Assembly: GCA_938046095.1 (NCBI GenBank)
Contig: CALIXS010000025.1
Coordinates: 62,001 to 126,000 of the forward strand
Source of the DNA: an uncultured Clostridia bacterium
GTDB taxonomy: Bacteria > Bacillota > Clostridia > Peptostreptococcales > Anaerovoracaceae
Length of the DNA: 64,000 nt
Direction of reading: 5' to 3'
A model generated the notes under the pieces. That model saw only the letters and a list, made by a program, of their open reading frames with translations. It ran no database searches and was not told where the DNA came from. The position numbers were made by a program, and so were the translations under genes. The number at the start of each line of letters is the position of its first letter. Position 1 is the first letter of the stretch. Positions 1 to 8,770 of the stretch are shown one piece after another.

Positions 1-1131
1 ACGGTAATCTTCAAGTCGATAATCGCGCTCAAGTCGAGGAATCCGATAATCTTTTCGCCGCACCCGTCAGCCGCGAAATGCACACTTCGTGCTGCCGAAC
101 TGATGGATCAGGCGGCTGTTGAGGCGGGAGCACCCGTAAATTCGATAAATTGCATGTCGAACCTTTCTATGGAAGCCACGGATACGCTGATGCATTCCAA
201 GGAGGTTAAGCTCATAATCGCGACGGGAGGACCCGGCATGGTCAAGGCGGCATACAGCGCAGGCAAGCCTGCGATAGGTGTCGGCGCCGGAAATTCACCG
301 TCATATATTGAAAGAAGCGCCGATGTAAGAGAAGCCGTAGAACAGATCATGGCGAGTAAGACGTTTGACAACGGAACAGTCTGCGCGTCGGAGCAATCGA
401 TTATATGTGAAAAGGTAAATGAGGCCGAGGTCATTTCCGAGCTTGAAAGACAGGGCGGCTATTTCATGACAGAGGAGGAAACGAACAAAGTATGTGATCT
501 CCTTTTCAAGAACGGCCACGCGATGAATGCCGGATTTGTCGCCAGAGCGCCTCAGGTCATAGCCGATGCAGCAGGCATAACGATACCCGAGGGAACGCGG
601 CTTCTCGTCGGAAGGCAAAAGGGCGTCGGCGCCGGAAACCCTCTCTCATACGAGAAGCTGACGACAGTGATTGCGTTCTACACCGTAGAGGACTGGCAGG
701 AGGCGTGCGATCTTTCGATACGACTCCTTCAGAACGGTATCGGTCACACGATGAATATACATACGAAATGCCCTGAAATGGCACTCAAGTTTGCCGAAAA
801 GCCTGCTTCAAGAATTCTTGTGAATACGGGCGGGACGCAGGGCGGCACAGGCGCTTCGACAGGTCTCGCACCTTCGTTTACACTCGGCTGCGGAACGATG
901 GGCGGCTCATCTGTTTCCGAAAACGTAACGCCTATGCACCTGATAAACAAAAAAGTTCTGGCATACGGGATCAGGGACGTGAGAACTCTTGCCGAAGATG
1001 ACGAGATATTCCGGAAATATCACGGCGCGGGAGCAAAATGCGGGTCATCGGCCGGAAAGAGCGGAAGCATATCTATCACGCCTGACGAACTTAAGGAAAT
1101 GATAGCCGCAGTAATAGAAGCGATGAAATAA
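1..1131 (+). CDS. Acetaldehyde/propionaldehyde dehydrogenase (CoA-acylating), 5' truncated
   Basis: The reading frame is open from base 1, so the gene begins left of the window; the first ATG at 103 is internal (the residues before it match the family). It belongs to the CoA-acylating aldehyde dehydrogenases of the EutE/PduP/AdhE type, which oxidise acetaldehyde or propionaldehyde with NAD and CoA to the acyl-CoA. The catalytic cysteine lies in the motif FDNGTVCASEQ (Cys codon at 382-384), and the nucleotide-binding GVGAGN and STGLAPSFTLGCG segments are present. After the catalytic domain there is a Gly/Ser-rich linker and a short amphipathic helix (ITPDELKEMIAAVIEAMK), which looks like a C-terminal encapsulation peptide of microcompartment aldehyde dehydrogenases. 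The next gene, 12 bases downstream, is pduL, which would turn the acyl-CoA into acyl phosphate. The substrate (C2 or C3) cannot be told from this fragment. Confidence 0.9.
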   Translation, partial: TVIFKSIIALKSRNPIIFSPHPSAAKCTLRAAELMDQAAVEAGAPVNSINCMSNLSMEATDTLMHSKEVKLIIATGGPGMVKAAYSAGKPAIGVGAGNSPSYIERSADVREAVEQIMASKTFDNGTVCASEQSIICEKVNEAEVISELERQGGYFMTEEETNKVCDLLFKNGHAMNAGFVARAPQVIADAAGITIPEGTRLLVGRQKGVGAGNPLSYEKLTTVIAFYTVEDWQEACDLSIRLLQNGIGHTMNIHTKCPEMALKFAEKPASRILVNTGGTQGGTGASTGLAPSFTLGCGTMGGSSVSENVTPMHLINKKVLAYGIRDVRTLAEDDEIFRKYHGAGAKCGSSAGKSGSISITPDELKEMIAAVIEAMK

Positions 1132-1143
1132 AGACGGTGTACT

Positions 1144-1815
1144 ATGAATCCAGATTTAGACAAGATAACAGAGGTCATCCTGAAAGTGCTCCGTGCTCAG
1201 GATATAGAGCTTGAGAGCAAAAAAGACGACTTCACTATCCCCGTAGGAGTTTCAAATCATCACGTTCACCTTACCGAGGAGCATATCGAAATATGCTTCG
1301 GAAAGGGGTACGAGCTGACGCCGATCAAGGATCTGACACAGCCCGGACAGTTCGCCTGCAAGGAAACCGTGACACTTTGCGGGCCTAAGGGGGCTATTGA
1401 GAAAATCAGGATCCTCGGTCCTGCGCGCAAGGAAAGTCAGGTCGAGCTTCTTGTATCTGACAACTATAAGCTCGGCCTAAATGCTCCGCTCAGGCTTTCG
1501 GGCGAAATCAAAGGTTCCGCGCCCATAACGGTAGTCGGTCCCAAAGGCTCCGTCTACCTTGAGGAAGGCGCCATCGTTGCCCGGCGCCATATACACATGA
1601 TGCCCGAGGATGCCCGGCGCTTCGGAGTATCGGACGGTGAAACGGTATCGGTACGTGTGAACGGAGAGCGCGGGGGCGTGATGGACAACGTCATAATCCG
1701 GGCAAACAACACCTCAAAGCTCGATTTTCATATAGACACCGAGGAAGCAAATGCGCTCGGCCTCGGCAGCTCTGACAAGATAACGATAATAAAACAAGGA
1801 CAAAATAAGCGATAA
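1144..1815 (+). CDS. pduL: Phosphate propanoyltransferase PduL
   Basis: PduL transfers the acyl group between CoA and phosphate, giving acetyl or propanoyl phosphate for ATP formation by acetate kinase, and so recycles CoA inside microcompartments. The protein (223 aa) shows two beta-barrel domains, with the zinc-binding histidines in SNHHVHL (about residue 39-45) and ARRHIHM (about residue 146-152). The first 30 residues precede the core and form a predicted amphipathic helix (LDKITEVILKVLRAQ), as in PduL versions that are targeted to a microcompartment. Stand-alone PduL proteins generally lack this. The gene follows the CoA-acylating aldehyde dehydrogenase by 12 bases and is presumably co-transcribed. 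No clear terminator was found in the 90 bases that follow. Confidence 0.93.
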   Translation: MNPDLDKITEVILKVLRAQDIELESKKDDFTIPVGVSNHHVHLTEEHIEICFGKGYELTPIKDLTQPGQFACKETVTLCGPKGAIEKIRILGPARKESQVELLVSDNYKLGLNAPLRLSGEIKGSAPITVVGPKGSVYLEEGAIVARRHIHMMPEDARRFGVSDGETVSVRVNGERGGVMDNVIIRANNTSKLDFHIDTEEANALGLGSSDKITIIKQGQNKR

Positions 1816-1906
1816 ATAACGCAGAAAAACGCTACATTGACTGTCCTCGGTACAGCCGACACCGACTGGAGCTGAGGGCGGTACTTTTTGGACTTATCGG
1901 ATGATT

Positions 1907-2947
1907 TTATTGTTTTTTCAGGGTCACGATGAATTGTCCGGGCGGCAGACTTTTGTCCGTCATGTATTTTATTGAAAGGTCGGGACGTTCGGCCGCAAAC
2001 CGTTTTTTGTTGACCTGTCCGTTTCCGATCATGCAGGAAAACCACGATGGAGAACTGAATACGTCGACCTTGAGGGGGGGTTCTCTGCGCTGCGGAGGCG
2101 GGAGCATGGCGGATATGTCCTCGTACGCGATGCGGCCTTCGACGAGCTGGCGGAAAGCCGGGTGGTATGTGCCGCCGTTGATGCGGGAAATGGTGCCGCT
2201 GCTGATGATGTCGGTGCTCTTCAGTCCCACGCGCATTATGGTGATGCCTGCACCGCGCAGTATTCTGTACATCGCGGCTGTCGTCGTTACGGCTTCATCC
2301 TGCGTAAGGGGAATATACGAGCCGCATACGTACATGTCGTAAAGCTCCGTGTTGTCGATGACAAGTGTAGGGTACAGGCGGACGAGCTCGGGGGCAAGCC
2401 TGACCGTTTCCTCGGCGGAATAAACACATGACTCATAACTGTCGCACGGCAGACCTATCATCAGCTGGATGCCGAGGTTAAAACCGTATTCTTTTATCAT
2501 CTGTGATGATCTTCTTACGGTATCGGCGTCATGGCCGCGTTTCGCGGCGGAAAGCACCCTGTCGTCGAACGACTGGACGCCGAGCTCGATGCATTTTACA
2601 CCGTACACGGCTAAATTGTCGAGTATTTCTTCGCTTATATAGTCGGGCCGGGTCGAAAGGTGTATGCCGCCTGCGCGACCTGCGTCGATGTACGATTTGG
2701 CGATTTTCAGATACTCCGTCCGGAGAGCGACAGGTATTCCCGTAAAGCTGCCTCCGTAAAAGGCGATCTCAATCTCGGACGGATTGAGGGCGCCGAGCGT
2801 GGAGAGATATGTGTCTATCACTGTGCGCACATCGCTTTCCGAGACGGGAGCTTTCCGTGCCGTTATAAGAGACTGATTGCAGAATACGCACTTGTGAGGG
2901 CAGCCCAAATGAGGTATGAAAATCGGTATGATAGCGTGTTTTTTCAC
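1907..2947 (-). CDS. Radical SAM protein, Elp3/YhcC-like
   Basis: The protein carries the radical SAM cluster motif CPHKCVFC (C-x3-C-x2-C) near the N terminus, followed by the glycine motif FYGGSFTG and the segments STRPDYI and ELGVQSFDD that are typical of the Elp3-like branch. It therefore should bind a [4Fe-4S] cluster and SAM. The substrate is unknown; related clostridial proteins are annotated only as radical SAM. I chose a GTG start at 2947 because it overlaps the stop of the upstream minus-strand gene in a GTGA quartet (2944-2947), a sign of translational coupling; an ATG at 2989 in the same frame would add 14 residues and overlap the neighbour more deeply. The two genes form a small minus-strand operon with a DUF6873-like GME-fold protein. 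Confidence 0.85.
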   Translation of the reverse strand: MKKHAIIPIFIPHLGCPHKCVFCNQSLITARKAPVSESDVRTVIDTYLSTLGALNPSEIEIAFYGGSFTGIPVALRTEYLKIAKSYIDAGRAGGIHLSTRPDYISEEILDNLAVYGVKCIELGVQSFDDRVLSAAKRGHDADTVRRSSQMIKEYGFNLGIQLMIGLPCDSYESCVYSAEETVRLAPELVRLYPTLVIDNTELYDMYVCGSYIPLTQDEAVTTTAAMYRILRGAGITIMRVGLKSTDIISSGTISRINGGTYHPAFRQLVEGRIAYEDISAMLPPPQRREPPLKVDVFSSPSWFSCMIGNGQVNKKRFAAERPDLSIKYMTDKSLPPGQFIVTLKKQ

Positions 2948-3591
2948 AGTATAGATCCTATGTCCGTAAGCTGATATTCTGGAAACCATTTTGCTGTAAG
3001 GCCTTTTGATTCGACGAAGTCGAGCATGAGAGCGAAATCGGGATGCTGTGAAACGTCACCGTTGAATATGAACGTATCACCGATGCGCCCCGAGCATCCC
3101 CCTATAAATCCGGTGCGGTAGCCGTCCAGCCTTATGTTTCCGGGGGAGATCGAAAGGACGTCGAGCGAAGGATATGACGAGCATGCTCCGGCGATGCCGC
3201 GGTCGTATGTGATTATCGAATCCTCGTCGACAATAGCCGTGGAGCATTTTGCATAGCCCTGAGGGACGTCTATCATTATCATGCCGAGTTCCCTGGCTGC
3301 GTGCAGGAGAGCAGGCGCGGTACAGCTGAAATTATGGATGAAATATTTGCCGGTACACGCCGCATTATACGACGAGTCATACGGGTATTCCATTCCGAGG
3401 TCGTTCCGGGAGGCGAAGAATAGAGGAGAATTGTCACGGCAGCCTATTTTGCATAGGAAAACATCGGGGTGACCTGATATGCCTTTGGGGACTATACCCT
3501 CTGAAGATATAAACTCGATATCGCGCCCGCATTCGGCAAGATATTCTTTAAGTCTTACGTTTGCATCTTTTGAAATATATGTTTTGTTCAT
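2944..3591 (-). CDS. DUF6873-like (GME-fold) protein
   Basis: A 215-residue protein without signal peptide or membrane segment. Segments such as GHPDVFLCKIG, IISFN-like turns, SLDVLSISPGNI and FIGGCSGRIGDTFIFNGD resemble the clostridial family called DUF6873, which has been assigned to the guanidino-group-modifying enzyme (pentein) fold; I base that on remembered family features, not on a search. A conserved Cys-rich FIGGCSG segment near residue 165 and conserved HPD/HPDF and Asp residues would suit a pentein active site, but the reaction is unknown. It is the first gene of a two-gene minus-strand unit and its stop codon overlaps the GTG start of the radical SAM gene. It is transcribed divergently from gltX across an 83-base gap. 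Confidence 0.7.
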   Translation of the reverse strand: MNKTYISKDANVRLKEYLAECGRDIEFISSEGIVPKGISGHPDVFLCKIGCRDNSPLFFASRNDLGMEYPYDSSYNAACTGKYFIHNFSCTAPALLHAARELGMIMIDVPQGYAKCSTAIVDEDSIITYDRGIAGACSSYPSLDVLSISPGNIRLDGYRTGFIGGCSGRIGDTFIFNGDVSQHPDFALMLDFVESKGLTAKWFPEYQLTDIGSIL

Positions 3592-3614
3592 GGTTATATT
3601 GTACTACAATTTCC

Positions 3615-3644
3615 TTGAAAAACCATACATCCGCATTATATAAT
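3615..3644 (+). promoter_or_regulatory. Sigma-A-type promoter of gltX
   Basis: TTGAAA at 3615-3620 and TATAAT at 3639-3644 with an 18-base spacer, 30 bases ahead of the gltX start and its GGAGG ribosome binding site. Confidence 0.65.
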
Positions 3645-3674
3645 CGTAGGGTAGAATATCGCACGGAGGAAAAC

Positions 3675-5342
3675 ATGGATAATAACGGATTGGCGGGCAT
3701 TCTGTTCCCGGATACAGATATGAACTCTGAGGATTATGAGAGCGAATATCCGCCGCGCAGGCTGCCCGCAGGAGCGAAGGTGACGAGGCTCGGACCGTCT
3801 CCTACGGGCTTTATACACCTCGGGAATCTATATGGAGCTTTTGTAGACGAGCGCCTTGCACACCGTTCGGAGGGCGTGTTCTTTTTGAGGATAGAGGATA
3901 CCGACGACAGGAGATACGTCGAGGGTGCTGTCAAAATGATTATAGACTCGCTCAGGTTCTTCGGCATAAGTTTTGACGAAGGGGCGTGTCTTGACGGAGA
4001 GACGGGTGATTACGGTCCGTATACGCAGAGCAAAAGAGGCGCGATATACGCCTGTTTTGCCAAGAAGCTCGTTTCGGAGGGCAAGGCTTACCCATGCTTT
4101 TTGTCGGAGGACGAGATAGCGCAGATAAGGGAGAATCAGGAGAAAAACAAAGAAACTCCGGGAATATACGGTAAATACGCGAAGTACAGGGATATTTCAC
4201 CTGAAGAGGCGGAAAGGCTTATCAAAGAGGGCAAACCTTATGTCGTACGTTTGAGATCGGAGGGAAACCCGTATGCCGGGACCGGTGATGTCAGAAAAAT
4301 ACGAGTGAAGGATGCTGTAAGGGGAACGCTCGAGATGCCGGAAAATTTTCAGGATGTCGTCATTCTTAAAACTACCGGTATACCTACGTATCATTTCGCT
4401 CACGTCGTTGACGACCATCTCATGCGCACGACTCATGTGGTAAGGGGTGCGGAATGGCTTCCGTCGCTTCCGATTCATGCCGAGCTTTTCGCTATGCTCG
4501 GTTGGGAACCTCCCGTATACTGTCATACCGCACAGCTTATGAAGCTCGACGAGGAAGGGAACAGGCGTAAACTGTCCAAACGCAAGGATCCGGAGCTTTC
4601 GCTCGACTATTACAGAAAAGAGGGTTATCACCCTGCGGCGGTGAGGGAATATTTGTTCACTGTACTGAATTCCGATTTTGAGGAATGGAGAGACGCAAAT
4701 CCGGACGCGGAGACGGATGCGTTTGACTTCACGACGGAGAAGATGAGCAGCTCTGGCGCCTTGTTCGATCTCAATAAGCTGAAGAACATCAGCAAGGATG
4801 TGCTGCTGAGGATCAGCGCCGAGGACATATACAGCTTTCTCAAGTCGTGGTCTGAGGGATTCAGGCCCGAGCTTGCGCCCGTATTCAGCGACAGGGATTA
4901 TCTCATAAGAATAATCGATCTCGGCAGATGTGATGCAAAGCCGCGCAAGGATCTCATATATGCCGATCAGATAATAAAATTCATAAGTTATTTCTTTGAT
5001 GATCTTTACGAGAGGGAGGACGAGTTTCCTCCCGAGGTGCCGGAATGCGACATACCGTTGATTTTGGAGAAATATACGGAATCATACGACCACGGTGATG
5101 ATCAGAGCACATGGTTCGGTAAGATAAGGGATATAGCCTCAGAGCTCGGCTATGCACTTAAGCCTAAGGATTACAAAAAGCAGCCGGAGCTGTACAAGGG
5201 TCACGTGGGACATGTCAGCACGGTTATAAGAATAGCTTTGACGGGGCGTGCTCAATCACCGGATATCTGGAGCATACAGCAGATCATGGGAGAGAATATG
5301 ACGAGGCGCAGAATAGGAGAGACACTTGGTCAATATAGGTAA
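3675..5342 (+). CDS. gltX: Glutamate--tRNA ligase, N-terminally extended form
   Basis: Class I synthetase that charges tRNA-Glu (and, in organisms without GlnRS, often tRNA-Gln). The HIGH-type motif is in PSPTGFIHLGN (residues 41-51) and the KMSKS-type motif is KLSKRKD near residue 300; RIEDTDDRRYVEGA is the usual glutamate-binding segment. The start at 3675 has GGAGG five bases upstream; a longer frame back to 3561 runs over the promoter and the divergent gene and is not used. At 555 aa it is about 70 residues longer than the common GluRS, with a 33-residue acidic N-terminal extension before the catalytic domain, as in a clade found in Clostridia. Its 3' end overlaps the TTG start of ung by 17 bases. 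Whether it is discriminating cannot be read from sequence alone. Confidence 0.92.
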   Translation: MDNNGLAGILFPDTDMNSEDYESEYPPRRLPAGAKVTRLGPSPTGFIHLGNLYGAFVDERLAHRSEGVFFLRIEDTDDRRYVEGAVKMIIDSLRFFGISFDEGACLDGETGDYGPYTQSKRGAIYACFAKKLVSEGKAYPCFLSEDEIAQIRENQEKNKETPGIYGKYAKYRDISPEEAERLIKEGKPYVVRLRSEGNPYAGTGDVRKIRVKDAVRGTLEMPENFQDVVILKTTGIPTYHFAHVVDDHLMRTTHVVRGAEWLPSLPIHAELFAMLGWEPPVYCHTAQLMKLDEEGNRRKLSKRKDPELSLDYYRKEGYHPAAVREYLFTVLNSDFEEWRDANPDAETDAFDFTTEKMSSSGALFDLNKLKNISKDVLLRISAEDIYSFLKSWSEGFRPELAPVFSDRDYLIRIIDLGRCDAKPRKDLIYADQIIKFISYFFDDLYEREDEFPPEVPECDIPLILEKYTESYDHGDDQSTWFGKIRDIASELGYALKPKDYKKQPELYKGHVGHVSTVIRIALTGRAQSPDIWSIQQIMGENMTRRRIGETLGQYR

Positions 5343-6003
5343 TTCGTGGGACAAAGTACTCGCGGGCGAATTTGATAAGGAATATTATCTTAAGCTTCGC
5401 GCGTTTCTTATAAGTGAATACAAAAAATATACGATATACCCCGGGATGAACGATATATTCAATGCGCTTAAGACGGTTCCGTATGAGGATGTCAGAGCCG
5501 TAATACTTGGACAGGACCCGTATCATGAACCGGGACAGGCGCACGGTATGGCATTTTCGGTCAGGCCGGGAATCAAACAGCCGCCGTCACTCGTCAACAT
5601 ATTCAAAGAGCTTAAGGATGATATCGGAGAGGAGCGTCCCGCGCAGGATAACGGATACCTTATGCCGTGGGCGAAGCAGGGGGTGCTTCTTCTAAATACA
5701 TGCCTGACGGTAAGGGAGCATTGTGCGGGATCACATCGCGGCAAGGGATGGGAGCATCTTACGGACAGGATAATAGAGTTATTGTCCGAGCGCGAAAAGC
5801 CTATGGTTTTTATCCTGTGGGGCAGCAACGCGCGCTCTAAAGTACCTCTGATAGACGGGGGACGTCATCTTATCCTAGAAGGAGCGCATCCGAGCCCGCT
5901 GTCGGCATATAATGGTTTTTTCGGCGGAAGATATTTCTCCAAAACAAACGAATTTCTTGCAGCAAACGGCGAAGGAATAATAGACTGGCATATTCAGATG
6001 TGA
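5326..6003 (+). CDS. ung: Uracil-DNA glycosylase, family 1
   Basis: Removes uracil from DNA to start base excision repair. The water-activating motif GQDPYH is at residues 62-67 and the DNA-intercalating loop HPSPLSAYNGFFG near residue 188-200; total length 225 aa is normal. The start is a TTG at 5326 with AGGAGA six bases upstream; no ATG exists before the catalytic motif region that would keep the conserved N-terminal segment. The start lies inside the last 17 bases of gltX in another frame, so translation is probably coupled to gltX. Confidence 0.95.
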   Translation: MVNIGNSWDKVLAGEFDKEYYLKLRAFLISEYKKYTIYPGMNDIFNALKTVPYEDVRAVILGQDPYHEPGQAHGMAFSVRPGIKQPPSLVNIFKELKDDIGEERPAQDNGYLMPWAKQGVLLLNTCLTVREHCAGSHRGKGWEHLTDRIIELLSEREKPMVFILWGSNARSKVPLIDGGRHLILEGAHPSPLSAYNGFFGGRYFSKTNEFLAANGEGIIDWHIQM

Positions 6004-6009
6004 TATAAT
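5981..6009 (+). promoter_or_regulatory. Candidate promoter of typA
   Basis: TAGACT at 5981-5986 and TATAAT at 6004-6009 with a 17-base spacer. The -35 half lies within the end of ung. The -10 is perfect, the -35 matches four of six bases. Confidence 0.45.
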
Positions 6010-6045
6010 ATTTGTTCGTAATTTGAAAAATAAGAAGGTATTTAT

Positions 6046-7929
6046 ATGTCTGAAAGACAAAAAATAATCAATATTGCGGTCATAGCGCATGTTGACGCGG
6101 GAAAATCAACGCTTGTCGACGCTTTTCTCAAACAGAGTCACGTTTTCAGGGAAAACGAATCGATGGCAGACTGCGTCATGGACAGTGACGATATCGAGCG
6201 CGAGAGGGGTATTACGATATATTCCAAAAACTGCTCGGTCATGCATGACGGCATCAAGATCAATATCGTGGACACGCCGGGACATGCCGACTTTTCGTCC
6301 GAGGTCGAGCGCATAATGAAGACCGTAGACACGGTGATTCTGCTCGTAGACAGCAGCGAGGGGCCTATGCCTCAAACAAGGTTTGTCCTGACAAAGTCGC
6401 TCGAACAGGGAATCGTACCTATACTCTTCATAAACAAGATAGACAAGAGAGATGCGCGTATTAAGGAGGTAGTGGACGAGGTGTACGAACTGTTCATGGA
6501 TCTCGATGCGAGCGATGCGCAGCTCGATTTTCCGATACTGTACGGCGTGGCCAGGCAGGGTATCGCGGTAAGGGAGCCGCATGATATAGACGGGCTCGAT
6601 TTCAGCTCGGGAGATTCAAAGCTCAAGCATACACCCGAAGGATACGGCGGATTTGATATTTCGCCGCTCTTCGATACGATAATCGGGCATTGCGAGGCAT
6701 ATCGGGACAGGAGAGAAGAACCTCTGCAGATGCAGATATCGTCACTCGCGTACGACGATTATATAGGCCGTCTGGGTATCGGCAGGGTTACGCGCGGAAC
6801 GGTGTACGAGGGACAGAGCGTGTCAGTGTGCAGGGAAGGCGGAGAAATCGTCCGAAGAAAGATAAATCAGGTGTTCGTATATAGGGGGCTGAAGCGCACG
6901 GCGGTACCGGAGGCGGAGTGCGGAGATATCGTGATTATTTCCGGTATTTCGGATATTTCTATCGGCGAGACGGTTTGTGACGCCGACGTTCCGGAGGCGA
7001 TGGAGATGATCCGGATCGAGGAACCTACACTTTCGATGAATTTTATGGTAAACTCGTCGCCGTTTGCCGGCAGAGTCGGCAAATTCGTCACGTCGAGGCA
7101 TATAAGAGAGCGCCTGCGCAGGGAGCTCGAGGTGAATGTCGGGCTTACAGTCGAAGAAACGGAGTCGACAGACTGTTTTAAGGTATCGGGCAGAGGTGAG
7201 CTTCATCTTTCAATACTCATAGAGAATATGAGAAGAGAGGGTTACGAACTTGCCGTATCAAAGCCTGAGGTCATATATCACAAGGGTGGTGACGGACGAA
7301 GGCTCGAGCCCGTCGAGGAGGTCGTAATCAACGTCCCCGACGAATATGCAGGAACGGTAATATCAAAACTCAACCTCCGTAAGGGGATTATGGTACAGAT
7401 GACGGGCGAGAACGGCTATTCGAGGCTCGAATACCACGCTCCGACGAGAGGGCTGCTCGGGTACAGGTCGGAGTTTATCAACGATACGAGAGGCGAAGGT
7501 ACGATGGAGCGCAGGTTCTACGCTTTCGAGGAGTACAAGGGAGATATTCCGGAGCGTGCCAACGGCGTGGTGATAGCGATAGAGGAGGGCGTATGTACGC
7601 CGTACGCTTTGTTTAACATCGGCGAGCGTGTGCAGATGTTCGTTGAGCCCGGTACAAGAGTTTACGAGGGCATGATCGTCGGCATGAATTCGCGCGGCAG
7701 CGACATGGAGGTAAATCCGTGCAAGGCAAAAAAAGCGAGCAACATGAGAGCCGCAGGATCAGACGAGAATATAAAGCTTTCGCCTGCAAGGCGTTTCACG
7801 TTAGAGGAAGCTCTGGAATTCATAGCGGACGATGAGCTTGTTGAGATAACACCGGACGATATAAGGCTTCGCAAGAAGCTTCTGCACGAACTTGAGAGGC
7901 GCAGAGCAGGCCGCAGGGAGGAGCATTAA
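6046..7929 (+). CDS. typA: Translational GTPase TypA/BipA
   Basis: A ribosome-associated GTPase of the EF-G family that helps 50S assembly and growth under stress or cold. The G1 motif AHVDAGKSTL, G3 DTPGHADF and G4 NKID are present, followed by the beta-barrel domain II, the EF-G-like domains III and V, and the TypA-specific C-terminal domain containing RGLLGYRSEF and NTRGEG. The length of 627 aa is close to the family norm (about 605-615). ATG at 6046 has AAGAAGG upstream. The stop is immediately followed by the GTG start of the mechanosensitive channel gene, so both are likely translated from one message. Confidence 0.95.
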   Translation: MSERQKIINIAVIAHVDAGKSTLVDAFLKQSHVFRENESMADCVMDSDDIERERGITIYSKNCSVMHDGIKINIVDTPGHADFSSEVERIMKTVDTVILLVDSSEGPMPQTRFVLTKSLEQGIVPILFINKIDKRDARIKEVVDEVYELFMDLDASDAQLDFPILYGVARQGIAVREPHDIDGLDFSSGDSKLKHTPEGYGGFDISPLFDTIIGHCEAYRDRREEPLQMQISSLAYDDYIGRLGIGRVTRGTVYEGQSVSVCREGGEIVRRKINQVFVYRGLKRTAVPEAECGDIVIISGISDISIGETVCDADVPEAMEMIRIEEPTLSMNFMVNSSPFAGRVGKFVTSRHIRERLRRELEVNVGLTVEETESTDCFKVSGRGELHLSILIENMRREGYELAVSKPEVIYHKGGDGRRLEPVEEVVINVPDEYAGTVISKLNLRKGIMVQMTGENGYSRLEYHAPTRGLLGYRSEFINDTRGEGTMERRFYAFEEYKGDIPERANGVVIAIEEGVCTPYALFNIGERVQMFVEPGTRVYEGMIVGMNSRGSDMEVNPCKAKKASNMRAAGSDENIKLSPARRFTLEEALEFIADDELVEITPDDIRLRKKLLHELERRRAGRREEH

Positions 7930-8730
7930 GTGAGCGCGGATTTAAGCGAAAGAGCAGGTGTGCTTCTTATAAGACTGGGCGAAGCCGCGGTTATCATCGC
8001 GGTAGGATTAATACTGATAAAGATCGTAGTTCATATAGAACGAAAGGCGCTCGAACGCTCGCCTATGGACAAGTCGGTTTTCACGTTCGTCAAAAACGCG
8101 ACGAAGGTTGTTCTCTGGATTGCCTTGTTTCTGATGATATTGCAGACTTTGGGTGTAAGCACCGCATCGCTGATAACCATACTCGGAGCGAGCGGAGCAG
8201 CCGTCGCACTGGCGCTTCAGGGCAGCCTGAGCAATGTGGCGGGCGGTATAATTACGATAATCAAACAGCCCTTCAAGGCCGGAGACGAAATCGAAATAAA
8301 GGGGACGGTCTGTATTTCGGGCATAGTTGATGCCGTATATCTTATGAATACGGAGCTGCATACATGGGACAACAAGACAGTTTCCGTACCGAACGGTCTG
8401 CTTACGAGCTCCGTGCTCCTCAACTACACGAGATCCGGACTGAGGCGTGTCGACAAAACATTTTCCGTTGCGTACGGCTCGGATATTGATCGCGTAAAGG
8501 ATATACTCAAAGGAGTAATATCGGAAGATCCCATCTTCGTCAAGCCGCCGGAGCCGGTTATCGGCGTGAGAGGACACGGGAGCAGTGCTTTGCTCTTCGA
8601 TTGCAAGGCGTGGACGAGGACCGGGGATTTTTATAATGCAGGATATCGTATGGAAGAGGATGTAAAGAAGGCCTTTGATGAGGCCGGAGTGGAAATTCCT
8701 TACCATCAGATAGATATACACAGCAGATAG
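7930..8730 (+). CDS. Small-conductance mechanosensitive channel, MscS family
   Basis: An inner-membrane channel of the minimal MscS type (266 aa) that releases solutes on hypo-osmotic shock. Three N-terminal membrane segments are visible (about residues 13-30, 56-72 and 80-110); the pore helix carries the typical GASGAAVALALQGSLSN segment rich in Ala and Gly, followed by the beta domain signature IIKQPFKAGDEIEI and a C-terminal alpha/beta domain. GTG at 7930 directly abuts the typA stop codon and there is no intergenic space, which suggests coupling. GGAGG in the end of typA (7917-7922) serves as ribosome binding site. Confidence 0.9.
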   Translation: MSADLSERAGVLLIRLGEAAVIIAVGLILIKIVVHIERKALERSPMDKSVFTFVKNATKVVLWIALFLMILQTLGVSTASLITILGASGAAVALALQGSLSNVAGGIITIIKQPFKAGDEIEIKGTVCISGIVDAVYLMNTELHTWDNKTVSVPNGLLTSSVLLNYTRSGLRRVDKTFSVAYGSDIDRVKDILKGVISEDPIFVKPPEPVIGVRGHGSSALLFDCKAWTRTGDFYNAGYRMEEDVKKAFDEAGVEIPYHQIDIHSR

Positions 8731-8770
8731 CCAAAGCTTTTCGTGATTATAGAGAATGGAAGAAATAATT

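Noticed and set aside
1835..1890. Possible terminator after pduL
   Set aside because: Only short imperfect pairings (CAGC/GCTG) before TTTTTG; not strong enough to call.
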